Assembly (NCBI RefSeq): GCF_023053635.1
Contig: NC_086192.1
Location: 12,687,501 to 12,751,500, forward strand
Length of the DNA: 64,000 nt
Direction of reading: 5' to 3'
From: Elgaria multicarinata webbii
Lineage: Eukaryota; Chordata; Lepidosauria; Squamata; Anguidae
Below the pieces are notes generated by a model. The model ran no database searches. It saw nothing but the letters and a program-made list of their open reading frames with translations, and was not told where the DNA came from. Each line of letters opens with the position of its first letter. Position 1 is the stretch's first letter. Shown one piece after another: positions 12,242-23,981 of the stretch. The translations under genes were made by a program, and so were the position numbers.

Positions 12242-13239
12242 TAAGAATAAAATACGCGAGCGGCACTGACAATGTCAATTTTGAGATTAAAGCAGTCTAA
12301 AAAAAAATCTCCAGGATGGAAGCAGCAGCAGATGCTTATGAGGAAGATAACCCAGGAAAGTTAGTCAGCACTTTCAAGAGCGGAAAAGGCCGGTGTGAAG
12401 GCTTGGAACGGGCATTAAAATTAATGCCTTTGCAGCAGCTTTCAATTCCCCCAGTTTTATTTCTCCGTTGCAGCCAGGCCATTAAACTGCTAGTATTTAA
12501 GGTTCTGTTGGCTTCACAGTTGAAACTTATGCTTTGCAAAATGTTTTACACCCTGTGAAGATATATATCGGTGGCAAAGGTGGCACACGTCCAGCGGTTC
12601 CAAGCGAGCATGGAAAAAAGGGAACCAGACGTAGGACTTTTTACTCCCTCGCCTGTAACAGAGAAACGTTTCTTTTAATTGCGATGTCCTTCAACAGCCT
12701 TGCCCAACCTGGCGCTCTCCGGCTGCATTGGACTACAATCCCATTATCTGGATGATGGAAGCTGAAGTCAAACAAAACCGGGAGGTCGCCACGTTGGCGA
12801 AGGCCGTTCTAGAAACCGGAAATCATCCCATGAAACCAAGAGACATTGGATTCATGGCCCTGCTTCGTACAACTTATGGCACTCCCCGCCACATGACGTG
12901 GCGCTGGCCACCGGCTTAGGCGGCTTTCAAAGCGGGGGTTATACAAATCCAGGAAGGAGGGGGAAGCTCCCCCCAAGGTGATTTGCCTTCATGAGAAAGT
13001 GGAACCCTCCCCGGCTCGGAGGCAGTAAACTGGGGAGGGATATTGATTTCATGCTTTGCCTACAGGGCTCCTAGAAAAACCTGGCCAGCCACTAAAGGGA
13101 ACAGCCTGATGCCCGGGAGTCCCCATTTCTATTTGCCATGGGGGTGAAAAGAGCCCCCACCTTCCTCTCTGTCCTGGAGTGGCAGGTGGGGTGGGGTGGG
13201 GTGGAGTTGGCCCACCAATGCCATAAGGTCAGAGAATAT
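12242..13239. other. Intronic stretch, largely unexplained
   Basis: Only a short GGACTACAATCCCATTATC fragment of the hAT MITE seen at 36257 is recognised (about 12720-12770). Confidence 0.4.
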
Positions 13240-13451
13240 GGAAGACCTCAAAAAACACCTCCTTTCTCTCTCTCTCAACGCCCCTGACACCCCTTTCTGA
13301 CATCCCTTTCTCTCTCTTGCCCCCTCTTCCTTCCTGCTGGGTGAGGGGCACACGACTCTTGCCTGCGGCCCGAATTCATCGATTGCAGATGGCTTTTGAA
13401 ATTAGGCCGAGGGCCGTCTGTGGCCCCAGGGCTGCAGGTTACACACCCCTG
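13240..13451. mobile_element. hAT-like element fragment
   Basis: Shares ACGACTCTTGCC…GGCTTTTGAAATTAGG with 45300-45505. Its right end (GCAGGTTACACACCCCTG) has the CAGGGGTGT terminal motif of hAT elements. Confidence 0.45.
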
Positions 13452-14160
13452 CCCTAACCACTAGGCCACACTGGCTTTAGCGCTGCTGCTGCTGCTCCAG
13501 TGAAAAACAGACACACACACACCCCATGACTGCGAGAAAGTTAAACAGATGCACATGAGGAGTTTGGGTCCTTGGATTGAACGAGAAAGAACGCCGGAGC
13601 CTTTCACTTTCCATTCAACGGCATTTCGCCCCAGTTATGCTGACCCTGATGCGAATTCGGAATACGTGCTGCGATTCTCAGGGCTCCTGGCCTGGGTCTT
13701 TTAGGGTTCATGCCTCACAGGGAGAACGGGCGTACAGAGACAGAATCAAGCGAAGACGCAAAGTATTCTTGTACTTCTGCAAACTTTGCACTCCCCCAAG
13801 ACTGTAGATTCCCTCCCCCCTCTCTCTTGTGAGTGGTTGGTGCCGTTTTAGCTACAGAAAAGATGGAGACTTTGGGCTGTTAGTATAGAGCAGGGGAACA
13901 GAAACCCAGGACAAATCTGCACACACACACCCGGGGCCCTAGATGGGGGCATGTCCCCTTCCCCTGGCAAAACTCCCTTTGCCCAAGTGTCAGTTGTTTT
14001 TGGGATTCTGGCTTTTGTGTAGTTTCCCTCCCCCCCCCCTTATTGCTTCCGATACTAAATGCTGTGTTGCCACGCTTTCTCTGTATAAACCAACTCTGCT
14101 GCAAGCCGCAACAGACTTTGCAACACGTTTTAAGCCAAAGTGATTTCAATAATAATGCAT
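13452..14160. other. Intronic stretch without a recognised element
   Basis: Contains a short (CTG)n near 13482 and (AC)n runs near 13510 and 13922; nothing else was recognised. Confidence 0.4.
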
Positions 14161-14290
14161 CTTAAGTTATCCCCCATGTATTTAGGGGCCTCTCGTAATA
14201 TGAGGCCCTAAGCCATGGCTTACTTAGCTTGTTCCTAAATCCGGCACTGTTGAAATGTCTCTTCAGTGGCTTAGTTACTGGCAGAACGAG
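14161..14290. repeat. Interspersed repeat of unknown class
   Basis: Shares AATATGAGGCCYTAAGCCAT and CTTGTTCSTAAATCC with 40858-40940. Confidence 0.5.
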
Positions 14291-14434
14291 CTTTAAGCTA
14301 AAGTATGTCGGGATGTTTGGCCACGCCCCTGTTGCCTTCGGCTCCGCCCACCACTGGGATGCGGCCCCCGAAAGCAGCTCTTGGTTCTGCACCCCTGGTA
14401 TATAGGGGAATGGGTCTGTTGTTAGCACATAGGA

Positions 14435-14436
<2 letters not shown>

Positions 14437-14476
<40 letters not shown>

Positions 14477-14512
14477 CTGTATCCCGCCTTTTGCCCAATA
14501 CTGGGCCTCAAG
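14437..14512. repeat. (TTA)n microsatellite with antisense LINE tail
   Basis: About 13 TTA units precede TATCCCGCCTTTTGCCCAAT, the same junction as at 2250. Confidence 0.8.
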
Positions 14513-14797
14513 ACTGTCTTACCCCCATTGGCCTTGGGGATGATGGGATTTGTAGTCCAACACCTCTAAAGGATACCAGGTCAGAGAAGGTTGAATCGGG
14601 GCAAACTGTCATTAATCATAGTTGAGTTATGCTGCCAGCGACCTGTAGCAGAATCAGGTTTACGCTCTGGTTTAAAGACAGGCAGAACCACGGCTGTTTG
14701 CCCCGGGGACTTCTTCTGCCTGCGTCAATGACAAGGCCAAGTTGAAGGAAAAGGGGAAAAGTTAATTCGGCAGCCAATGAATTGGAAAGGTGCCAAG

Positions 14798-15365
14798 CAG
14801 GGTGGATAAAAATTGATGGTTTTTTTAAAATAATATTTAAAAAATTGGATTTTTTTTAATAAAATGCTTTTTGAGGGAAAATCTATCTAAAGCTAGTTTT
14901 CTATTTCAGATACATTATAGTCTAAAGGTTATTCATCATGAAATAAGGATGAGTTTTTAATTATGTAGCATGAGGCTGTATATTCATGCAATGTTTAAAT
15001 TTGGGGGTAAATGAATCCCATTCATCCGTTCACAATGTCATGCTCTCCCAGAGGTTTCTGTAAGATTATGGGGCAATTTTTCTATCTGAAAGATATTATT
15101 ATCACAGCGGCTTGGTTTTACAGTTCTCCAAACTGTGAATTTGTGTCTGCAGAGATCACAGTCCCATTGTGCCTTTGCAAATCTCTGTACACAGAATCAA
15201 CCCCTTTACCTCTTAAGTGCTAAGTTTCCAAAAAGTTCAATGAATAGAGTGCACTTTTTTGGGGGGGGGAGGTCACATGATTAAATCGAGTCTTTCTGAG
15301 TAGTGATTTAAATTGTGATTTAAATCATGATTTAAATCAAATTGATTTAAACCAAATCCACCCTG
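14798..15365. mobile_element. hAT-type MITE (568 bp)
   Basis: Terminal inverted repeats CAGGGTGGAT… and …ATCCACCCTG with subterminal TTTAAAT-rich inverted repeats. It is flanked by an 8-bp duplication with one mismatch (GTGCCAAG 14790-14797, GTGCCAAA 15366-15373), as expected for hAT. Confidence 0.85.
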
Positions 15366-15373
15366 GTGCCAAA

Positions 15374-15900
15374 GCCATGTTTTATTCGTCACACCAAAAC
15401 TGCGCAGGGCACAAGGACGGATTAAGAGATTTCTGTGGGTGGTGACGAAACAGCCGCTTCACCGGGACTCGTTTTGGAAAGCGCTTGACAGTCCGTCGCT
15501 ACAAAACCCGAGCGACACAAAGGCACGCTAAGCCCCTGAGCAAACACGAAAGTTGGCGACAGTTACTCGAGGAACGTGTGTTTCTACGCCTGAGGATGGA
15601 GACAGATCTGGGTAATCACTAGATATTATGTTTTCAAAAGCCAGGTTTCAACAGGTCCCCTGAGTGCAAACAGAAACCAACGCAGCACCTACCAGGGGCT
15701 TATCATCATATTTGCAACCTCCTCCCACATTCCATCTTAAAATCAAACGGCATCAAGATAATCCAGGTCTCTGCTTTCCTGCCCCTTTGCTTGCCATCAT
15801 GCTTGATGAATAGTTCTGCGGAACTTGAAAGCTTGCACATTATTTTCCACCTTGCAGCTGGCCTAATAAAGGTCTTGCCCTAATACGGATGTCGGAATCT
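15374..15900. other. Intronic stretch without a recognised element
   Basis: Nothing recognised except a weak match near 15800-15880 to a repeat-like GAACTTGAAAGCTTGCACAT. Confidence 0.35.
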
Positions 15901-15904
15901 TTGC

Positions 15905-16090
15905 ACACTAAGAGCGCAATCCTATGCATGCTTAGACTGAAAAGGTCCTTCAACTCCCAGCGTTCCCCAGCCAGCAGTCCTACAATCGTATGCATGTTTA
16001 GACAGGGAAAGGTCCTACAATCCCATGCATGTTTAGACGGAAAAAAGTCCTACAAGTCCCAGTATTTCCCAGCTAGCCGTGCCAGGGTTT
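15905..16090. repeat. MITE fragments with ATGCATGTTTAGAC termini
   Basis: Three direct copies of a GCAATCCTATGCATGYTTAG-like end within 190 bp. The same terminal motif bounds 18979-19299. Confidence 0.6.
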
Positions 16091-16182
16091 GTAAGAAGGC
16101 ATGCATGCATTCCTTTCGGTTGCATGGTTCTACTGCTAGAAAAATGGCAGTTTAAAAAGCAGATTTAAAACAGTTTAAAAAG

Positions 16183-16515
16183 AGGAGGATGGCAACAAGG
16201 GAGAGGGCCTTTTCGGTGGTGGCCCCCCGACTGTGGAATGATCTCCCCGATGAGGCTCGCCTGGCACCAACATTGTTATCTTTCAGGCGCCAGGTCAAGA
16301 CTTTCCTCTTCTCCCAGGCATTTAAAGGCATTGAACGCTAAGTTTGTTTTTTAATGAACCCCAGAATTGTTGTTTTAAATGGATGCTGCTGTTTTATGTC
16401 TCTGGTGGTTTTTAAATTTTGTATATTTTTAATGTTTACTGTTTTTAGCTTTTGTGAACCGTCCAGAGAGCTTCAGCTGTGGGGCGGTGTATAAATGTAA
16501 TTAATTAAATAAATA
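16183..16515 (+). mobile_element. L2-type LINE 3' end
   Basis: Contains GTGGCCCCCCGACTGTGGAA, TTTCAGGCGCCAGGTCAAGA and the standard 3' terminus. Confidence 0.87.
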
Positions 16516-16699
16516 GATTTGGATTGGGGCAGCGTGGATTGGAGAAGAAAACTCCAGAAAAGGGTTTAGGTCCCAGCCCTCCCTGCTCAGGCTGCAATCC
16601 TGTGCACATTTACCTAGGAGTAAGTCCCAATGAACTCAGTTGGACTTCTTCCTAAATAGACATCTATAGGATTGCACTATTAGTCAATTCACTCTGACT

Positions 16700-16830
16700 A
16701 ATAACCCAAGCTGCCTCACAAGGCTGTTGTTGTGAGGATAAAATGGAGAGGAGGTTTATGTCAGCTGCCTTGAGTTTTTTGGAGGAAAAAAGTAGGGCTG
16801 GAAATGTAATAATAAATAAAATAATAAACA
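16700..16830 (+). mobile_element. SINE 3' half
   Basis: CACAAGGCTGTTGTTGTGAG through GCTGCCTTGAG to an (AATAAAT)n tail; the tRNA head is missing. Confidence 0.7.
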
Positions 16831-16859
16831 AATGAACAACCTCCAACCTCCTGTTCACA

Positions 16860-17980
16860 GGGAGGTATGAGCAAATCTATCTGATTTGCTTTCTACGGCT
16901 TTCAGATTTTTTTTGAGACTCAAGTTCGTTGCATCCCTTTCTCGCATCATCTGTTTTCACATTTTCCAGTTCAAAATTCACGCATTTCGTTTGCATTTCT
17001 ACAAACATGAACAGCTTTGCGTGCAATTTTCCACTTTTTTGCAAACCGTTTCCCATAACATATTCTTGTTGTTGTTGTTGTTCAGAGAACTGCACTGCAA
17101 AATCCAGAGAGGAGTGAAAAGCGTTTCCAGTTTGTGCCTTAATTCGGGACGTGCGAATTTAGTCGGTTCGTATTAAAATGTGGACCAAACAAATTTCTTT
17201 CCCATCGCTAAAATAGCAGCAGGATCTGTTTCTGAAGCGCCCCTGACATGGAAGGAAGGAAATTCCACAGCTTTCCAAGGAAGTCTGTGTTCCATCGACA
17301 ACCTATCTCCACCGCAGCCCAATTTTGCAAAACCCAACACAGCAACAATTACACGAATTAAGTTTGCTCTCGAGGAAAAAAAGTGTTTGTTCGCACCAAA
17401 CGGAGGCCCCTTGGACACCGCAAATTATTACCGGTTCAGATCCCTGAGAAACTCTAGTGCCGGCTAAGTTTAATTCATTTCAAAGTTTTATACTCTGCCT
17501 TTCCAAGATCTTCAAGGCATCTTGCAATCGCAAACTACCACCAAAGAATTTCAAATAAAATCCACGATACGCTAAATCAAAATCGCTCTCACAGGCAAGC
17601 AGTAAGCAAAACTGATGGGGGAAATATGAATAACAGAACCTGGATCAGTATTTAGGGTGTTTTTGGTGTTCAGCTGTTACGTATTTGCTGTTCACATGAG
17701 TTTAATCTGCAGGACGCTGAAAAATCCTGCCCATATACACTCAGCTGTATCAAAGTCAACGACAGCAAGAAAACAGGGAGATATATGAAGCCCACATCAT
17801 GACTAGGCAGGAATGGTTATCTGCTTCTCCAACCCTCTGCACATAATCTAACCTTCCTTCCACCCACCCACCAAGCTAAACAGACCCGCCCCTGCTTATC
17901 ATAGCTTGAGGCACGCTGGCGGACTTTTATGAAAATGAGACTATTTTAAAATCTGCACCCACTGGGTTGGATTCAACTGT
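16860..17980. other. Intronic stretch without a recognised element
   Basis: AT-rich. Short (TTG)n at 17067-17082; no exon-like signal on the minus strand. Confidence 0.4.
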
Positions 17981-17983
17981 CTG

Positions 17984-18441
17984 TTGGTTTGCACATAATG
18001 ATGAATGGGTTGAGTGTGGGTCGTTGTGGAATCACGGGTTGTCATGTGAACCCTGCACTATGGTTTAACTACGGGCTATTAATCATAAACACCCCAGAAA
18101 GACAACCTATGATTTGTTGTTGGGTTATGAACACTGGGTTGTTTGTAGATAATCATAAACAACCCAGGAAGAGAATCCATGGTTTATTATTGGGTTATGA
18201 ATGCTGGGTTGGTTGTAGATAATCATAAACAACCCAGGAAGAGAATCCATGGTTTATTATTGGGTTATGAATGCTGGGTTGGTTGTAGATAACTATAAAC
18301 AACTCAGGAAGAGAATCCATGCTTTATTATTGGGTTATGAATACTGGGTTGGTTGTAGTTAACAACCCATAGTTAAATCACAGTGCGGGGTTCACACGTA
18401 ACGTCAACCCATACTGTGGGTTATTGTTACATGCAAACCAG
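17984..18441. mobile_element. Palindromic MITE with internal 70-bp tandem repeats
   Basis: Inverted ends (GGTTTGCACATAA left, TTACATGCAAACC right) flank four units of exactly 70-bp period. The unit start GGTTTATTATTGGG or variant occurs at 18111, 18181, 18251 and 18321, each with ATAAACAACYCAGGAAGAGA. Confidence 0.75.
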
Positions 18442-18444
18442 GTT

Positions 18445-18975
18445 ATAATGGCAAAACCAAAAAATATTACCCTGCTTCACATTGCTGCACTGAGGAACAA
18501 ATTAACACGGGGGGTTGCAACCCCATTCTGCTATCCCCTGAGAGATTCGTCTTGCTCACAGGGGAGCTCAAAAGCTTGCAAGGAGCTCAGCTTTGATCTA
18601 ACCGGCCGGTTTTGTGAGTCTCCCTGTAATGAACTGCCAGAGGGAGCAGAAGCCCAGCAGCATAATTTGCTCCTGTGTGAGAGAGAATGTGTGTTAGCAG
18701 CTCAGGTTTAGCAGTGTGTATGCTGAGGTCTTGCTATACACTCTGCTTCAAACATGACTCGGATAGAGTTTCTCTTAATAAATTTGTTTAAGAAACAAGG
18801 TCTTGTTTTGGTTTTGGTTTTAAAAAAACATTTTGCCACAGGGTGGAGAAGCAAGTTTTGTGGTAATGAGCCAAAGTTAAAGAGGAAAGGGAAGCATTTA
18901 GCGTTAAAATAGATCATCTGCTAGAGTGGTAAAATTGGCAAGTTTGCTCTTAAGTAGAAGAAAAATATAAAGATT
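18445..18975. other. Intronic stretch without a recognised element
   Basis: No confident element or exon recognised. Confidence 0.35.
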
Positions 18976-18978
18976 AAA

Positions 18979-19299
18979 GGTGCAACACTATGCGTGTTTA
19001 GACAGAAAGAGTCCTACAACTCCCAGCATCCACTGGGATTGGATTCAAAACGGTCTATGAGTTCACACAGAAGGACAACCCAGAGTGCGGGTTGAGTATG
19101 GGTCGTCGTTGAATCATGGGTTGCCACTACGTGTGAACCCTACACTATGGTTTAACTATGGGTAATTAACCATAAACAACCCAGGAAGAGAACCTACAGT
19201 TTGTTGTGTGGTGGCGAACTCTGGGTTGTTTGATGTTATGCAAAGAATCCCGGGAATTGTAGGACTGTTTTCTGTCTAAACATGCATAGGATTGCACCA
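18979..19299. mobile_element. Nested MITE pair
   Basis: The outer ends are inverted copies (GGTGCAACACTATGCGTG left, ATGCATAGGATTGCACC right, each with a GTCCTACAAYTCCC block). Inside, 19030-19225 resembles the 17984 family (GGGTTGAGTATGGGTCG, ATAAACAACCCAGGAAGAG). Confidence 0.65.
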
Positions 19300-19500
19300 T
19301 AAATCATTATTACTACGGGAATAACCTGGAGTTTGCTTCTGGTGCCCTGAAACTGCTCTCGGCGGGGGGGTGAGGGTGTGGATGCTGGATTTTGGACCCC
19401 AGGTCCAGCCACAGATGTACCACTGCACATATTTCAAACTGCTGACCCACTGTAGCGCTTTTATGCTTTTCTGGTCTTATCATTAACTAGAACAAAACTG

Positions 19501-19966
19501 GGGTGATCACATTACACCAGTCTTAAAATCTCTTCACTGGTTGCCAATTAGTTTCCGAGCGAAGTATAAAGTGTTGGTTATCACCTTTAAAGCCCTGCAT
19601 GGTTTGGGTCCAGGTGACCTGCGGGATCGCCTTCTCCCGTACCATCCGCCCCGCACGCTCAGGTCCTCTGGGGAGAATCTACTTCAGTCAACCAAAACTA
19701 GGCTGACAACGGTTACCCAGAGGACCTTCTCTTCTGCTGCTCCCAGACTGTAGAGGAGACTCATCAGCTTGAACAGTCTTTTAGCGTTCAAGAAAGCTAT
19801 CAAGACTGATCTCTTCCGGCAGGCCTATCCAGGGGAATTTTAGGATACTTTTAATATGCTTTTAGGATGTTTTTAGGGTGTGTTTTTTTACAGCATATCC
19901 TATGTTTTTAATCAGTATTTTGTGTATTTTATGCTTCTTGTTGTTCCGTGCCTCGGGTAAGAAATA

Positions 19967-20014
<48 letters not shown>
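19501..20014 (+). mobile_element. L2-type LINE 3' fragment with (TTA)n tail
   Basis: Encodes SFRAKYKVLVITFKALHGLG and LRDRLLPYHPPRTLRSS remnants. The tail is a ~17-unit ATT repeat instead of AAAT, marking a different subfamily. Confidence 0.82.
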
Positions 20015-20017
<3 letters not shown>

Positions 20018-20950
20018 AATCAGTGGAAGAGAGGCTATTGATACAGCAGGTGGAGTGCTTAGGGGGGTGTGAGAGAGAAAGAGAGAAAGAGAGAAAGAAA
20101 GAGGGAGTGAGGCATTCTGGCTATGAGAATAGGGGTGTGATATGCAAGACCCTCTATTTGCTGCGGAGAGGTTAGAGGAGAGGCAAAAGGCAGGATTGCA
20201 AATGTCTGGAAACAGGAAACCCCAATCAGGAAGAATGTAAAGAGCTACCAAAAGGAGACACAATGATTGAGTCAGAGGCCACAAAACAACATTCCAAAGC
20301 CGCCGGAGCCCACGTGACTTTCCCCCGGAAATGTCATCCGCGAGAAGGGAAGCGCACCGCGTCAACAGGTACCTTTGGAATGCTGCTCTGCGATTTTTGC
20401 CGGGGCTCGTGAATTCTCGCCACTTCCCTTCCTAGCAAGGAGACACACAATCCTTCCTCTGCGGGAAAGGTCAGACGTGAGCACCCTCTGAGACCCTAGA
20501 GCTGAAATATTTGCACACACTCTCTCTCTCTCAATCTCTCTTTCATTTTTTATTTTCTTCAAAAGGAAATTCCGTTCCAGGTGTCTGCAGGATTGCCAAG
20601 TTTTTTAGCAGCCTGCGCTCCCACGCCTTTAATAACCCTCCAAGCGGGTGGACTCTGTCTCTGTGTCACGGGAGACTTCCCTGGAAGGCTTTCTGAAGTC
20701 CGAGCTGCCGTTTAAAAAGGCATATGAGCGAGCCGGGTGGACTTTGCCCTGGGGGGCTTGTCTAAATGCTCGCAAAACCTCAGGGAGGATGTGCGGGGCT
20801 TTCTGCTGAAGCCACAGAGAAAAGAAATCTGTGAAGACACCCCCCTGGTTCGTTGGCAACCATACCTGGTCTGGTCTGTCAACTGCTCCCTGAAGATCTA
20901 TCATAATAAACCAAGAGGGCCAATCCAAAACTGTGTGAAATTAGCGTGAG
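20015..20950. other. Intronic stretch without a recognised element
   Basis: (GAAA)/(GAGA) tract near 20070-20110; otherwise nothing recognised. Confidence 0.35.
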
Positions 20951-21030
20951 CCTTCCCTAATCAGGAGCCCTCCAGAAATCTTGGACTACAATTCCCAGAA
21001 TGCCCCAGCACATCCGGAGGGCCCTGGTTG
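20951..21030. mobile_element. hAT MITE fragment
   Basis: TTGGACTACAATTCCCAGAA and CATCCGGAGGGCCCTGGTTG are hallmark words of the hAT MITE also seen at 36257, 45613 and 60223. Confidence 0.55.
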
Positions 21031-21179
21031 GACAGGGCTCATTTAGATGCCTTTGGATTTTTCACACCAGAAATCACTTCTATGGTAAAACGTTAAAAAC
21101 CAATCACAGCTTCCATACTCTTTTAATTCAGAGGGAACTGCCTTATGCCAGGCTATTTGTCCATCTAGCAGCTGGATTC

Positions 21180-21442
21180 CAGCACACAGTGGCGGCCCAT
21201 GACCTTTTGCTGCCTGAAGCAAAGGACAAAATGGCGGCCCCTCCCGTTCCATGTAAAAAAGCCAGCTGGAATGGCAGATGGATCTGTCTTCAACCCTGAT
21301 AATGGGACAATATCCTGCAGGCTAACTCGGGAGGCAAAGAGCAGGCCTGACCTTTCTCTTCCAACGCTTTGCTGCCGCCTCCTAGCATTTGCCGCCTGAG
21401 GCAACTGCTTCACTCCACCTCATGGCAGAGCCGGCCCTGCGA
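21180..21442. mobile_element. Putative hAT-type element
   Basis: Right end GCATTTGCCGCCTGAGGC…AGAGCCGGCCCTGC; 52640-52725 carries the same right end. Confidence 0.45.
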
Positions 21443-21504
21443 CACCAAGAAGCAACTCAAGACCTCGTACCGCCCTGCTGAGCTGCATCGCTTGCAGTTC
21501 TGAT

Positions 21505-21690
21505 GAGCCTGTTCAGATGATGGGCTAAGCCATGGTGGTTAAGCATTTTGAGCTAAACGTTGTGGCTTAGCGTGTCGTGTGAACCATCCCTAATCATGGT
21601 AGCTACATAACCACAGTTTAAACGCACTAATTTGTTGCAAAAAGGGGCTAGCAGCCTAACCATGGCTTAGCGTGTTGTCTGAACAGGCCT
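21505..21690. mobile_element. MITE, CCTGTTCAGAC-type
   Basis: Inverted ends (GAGCCTGTTCAGATGATGGG left, GTTGTCTGAACAGGCC right) and AGCCATGG/ACCATGG inverted internal words. Confidence 0.72.
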
Positions 21691-22084
21691 GATGGAAACC
21701 ATGGGAGTTAACCCGGTTTAACACTTATTGATGTGCGTAGCGTAGAGGTCTTTCACGTGTCCTGATCAACGTGGTCCCTTCAAGTCAAGACTTCTCAGAC
21801 CTGCTCTCTTTGAGTAGGAACATTCAGGCACATGCAAAGTGAGGCTGTTCTGGCGAAGGCCCCGAAATTCAGCTCCCCCCGGAGATCCAAATTCCAAGTC
21901 TCAAAACCTTCCGGATAAAAGGTATTATTTGAATAAGAACATGATAGCCAAGGGATGCGTGGATAAAGACGGGGGTTATGTTCACGGTGTTGCTGTTTAC
22001 CAAGTTAAATATTATTTTTACAAGCAAAATACAGCTTGTAAAATACAGCGTCAAGCAGAGATGCTTTTCTAACATCCCGATAAA

Positions 22085-22335
22085 CACAGCTCTTTATCAA
22101 AGCCTTTGAGGGCTAAATTCTCCATGGTTACACGTAGTTGTAATTGTTTTTAATGCTTTTTTTTTTAAAAAAAAATCTACTGGTTTTAATTTGTTAATGA
22201 TATAAGCTTTTAGCTGCGAATATTAATTATGTTTAAATTGTTCTGATTTTATCTGTACGGTGCACTGAGATCTCAATGATTATAGGGCGGGATACAAATG
22301 TTTTAATGCGTAATAAAAACGTAAATAAATAAAAC
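22085..22335 (+). mobile_element. L2-type LINE 3' UTR
   Basis: TTATCAAAGCCTTTGAGGG to TATAGGGCGGGATACAAATG with an A-rich tail. Confidence 0.75.
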
Positions 22336-22374
22336 CCTCAACATGGGGACGGCGAAGGCGTACAAAGCGGGAAG

Positions 22375-22522
22375 TCGCACTGTCAGAAGTATGCTCCTGG
22401 CTGCCACGGCAACCCCCCCTCCCCACATTACAAGGGTACTGCCAGTCTTATGTTCCTGGCTGCCACTGTAGCCCCCTCCTCTAGTTACACTCCGATCTGA
22501 GGTTGTTGTCATCAAGTGATTA

Positions 22523-22565
<43 letters not shown>

Positions 22566-23465
22566 TTATTTGTATCCCGCCTTTTGCCCAATGCTGGGCC
22601 TCAAGGCGGCCTTACAAAGTTTAAAATATACATGGGGGGGGAGGGAAACAAAACCATAAACAATTAAAAAATACACAACAAAATGATAAGTCATTAACAT
22701 AGATGGAGGACCGGATTATTCTCCAAAGGCCTGCTGGAACAAACAAGTTTTCGCCTGCTTCCGAGAGCCCATCAAGGAGGGAGCCAGGGAAGAGAATTCC
22801 AGAGCACCAGAGCAGCCACCGAGAAGGCCCTGTCCCGTGTTCCCACCAAGCGTGCCTGTGAAGAAGGTGGGACTGAAAGAAGGCCTTCTCCAGAAGATCT
22901 CAAAGCACGGGCAGGCTCATAAGGGAGAATACGTTCTTTCAAATAACCTGGACCCGAACCGTATAGAGCTTTATAGGTCATAACCAGCACTTGATGCAAG
23001 GTTGCTCTTGTCTGGTGTACATTCCTGGCTGCCACTGAAAATCCCCTTGCCTTCGCTTCCAGTCTTCTGGTCCTGCTGCCTCTGCAGGCCCCCTGACCCC
23101 GTTTCTCACACTCCAGTCTGAGATTGCTATCGTCAAGGATCTAAGGATGCTCTTGTCTGGTGTACATTCCTGGTTGCCACTGAAAAATCCTCCTGCCCTT
23201 TTACTCTGCGGCTACTGTGTTTCCTACGTTCCTGGATGCCACTGCAGTCCTCCCTTTGTCGCACACCAGTTTGAGGTTGTTATTGTCAAATGATCCAAGG
23301 TTACCTCCGGCTGCTGTGATTCCTACATTCCTGGTTGCCACACTCCAGTCTGAGGTTGCTATTATCAGGCGTACATTCCTGGTTGCTACTGCTAATCTCC
23401 CCTGGCTAAATTTCCATCCCACATGTCCTCTGGCTGCTGTTACGAAACTGACTGACGTTCCCAAG
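22375..23465. repeat. ~100-bp minisatellite split by an L2
   Basis: Units with ATTCCTGGYTGCCACTG, CACTCCAGTCTGAGGTTG and ATTRTCAAGTGATC occur at 22375-22520 and again at 23000-23465, on both sides of the L2 at 22525-23000. Confidence 0.72.
22525..23000 (-). mobile_element. L2-type LINE 3' fragment
   Basis: Antisense: a (TTA)n, ATCCCGCCTTTTGCCCAATG, then coding remnants (VLVMTYKALYGSGPGYLKER on the minus strand). Confidence 0.82.
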
Positions 23466-23794
23466 GGAGGTGAAAAACTGAAAATGTGCTTTCGTATACT
23501 AGTATACTAGACTGTATGTGTACCAAATTTCAGCTGAGGAACAGAACTGCCTCTAAAATTGAATCCCACATCAGTGAGCGGATGAGGAGCAAAGATGTAT
23601 ATTTGATATATCGTTTCCCGTTATTAAGAAAGAATATAAGAAGATGAGTTATCCCAAGTCAGAACACTGGCCCATCAGCTCAGCATCGTCAACTCGGACT
23701 GGGAGCAGATCTGGGAAAGATGGGAATTGCAGTCCAACACATTGGGAGGGTATCAGGTTGGGGAAAGCTGGTGTATGGCCTAATCCTAAAACTC

Positions 23795-23920
23795 GCCTTC
23801 CCTGCATATCTGCAAACCGCCTTTACACTTCGCCTGCGTTCTCCTGAAAACCGCTGAGAGCTACAGCTATGGGGCAGTATAGAAATGTAATAAATACATA
23901 ATAATAAATACATAAATAAT
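23795..23920 (+). mobile_element. L2 tail fragment
   Basis: GAGAGCTACAGCTATGGGGC followed by TAGAAATGTAATAAATACA. Confidence 0.68.
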
Positions 23921-23981
23921 AACACGATAGTCAATGATGGGCTAAGAATCAACTTGACAATTGTTGACCTAGGGGGGTACT

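Noticed and set aside
18100-18370. CRISPR-like regular repeats
   Set aside because: Units are contiguous 70-bp tandem repeats with no unique spacers, inside a eukaryotic MITE.
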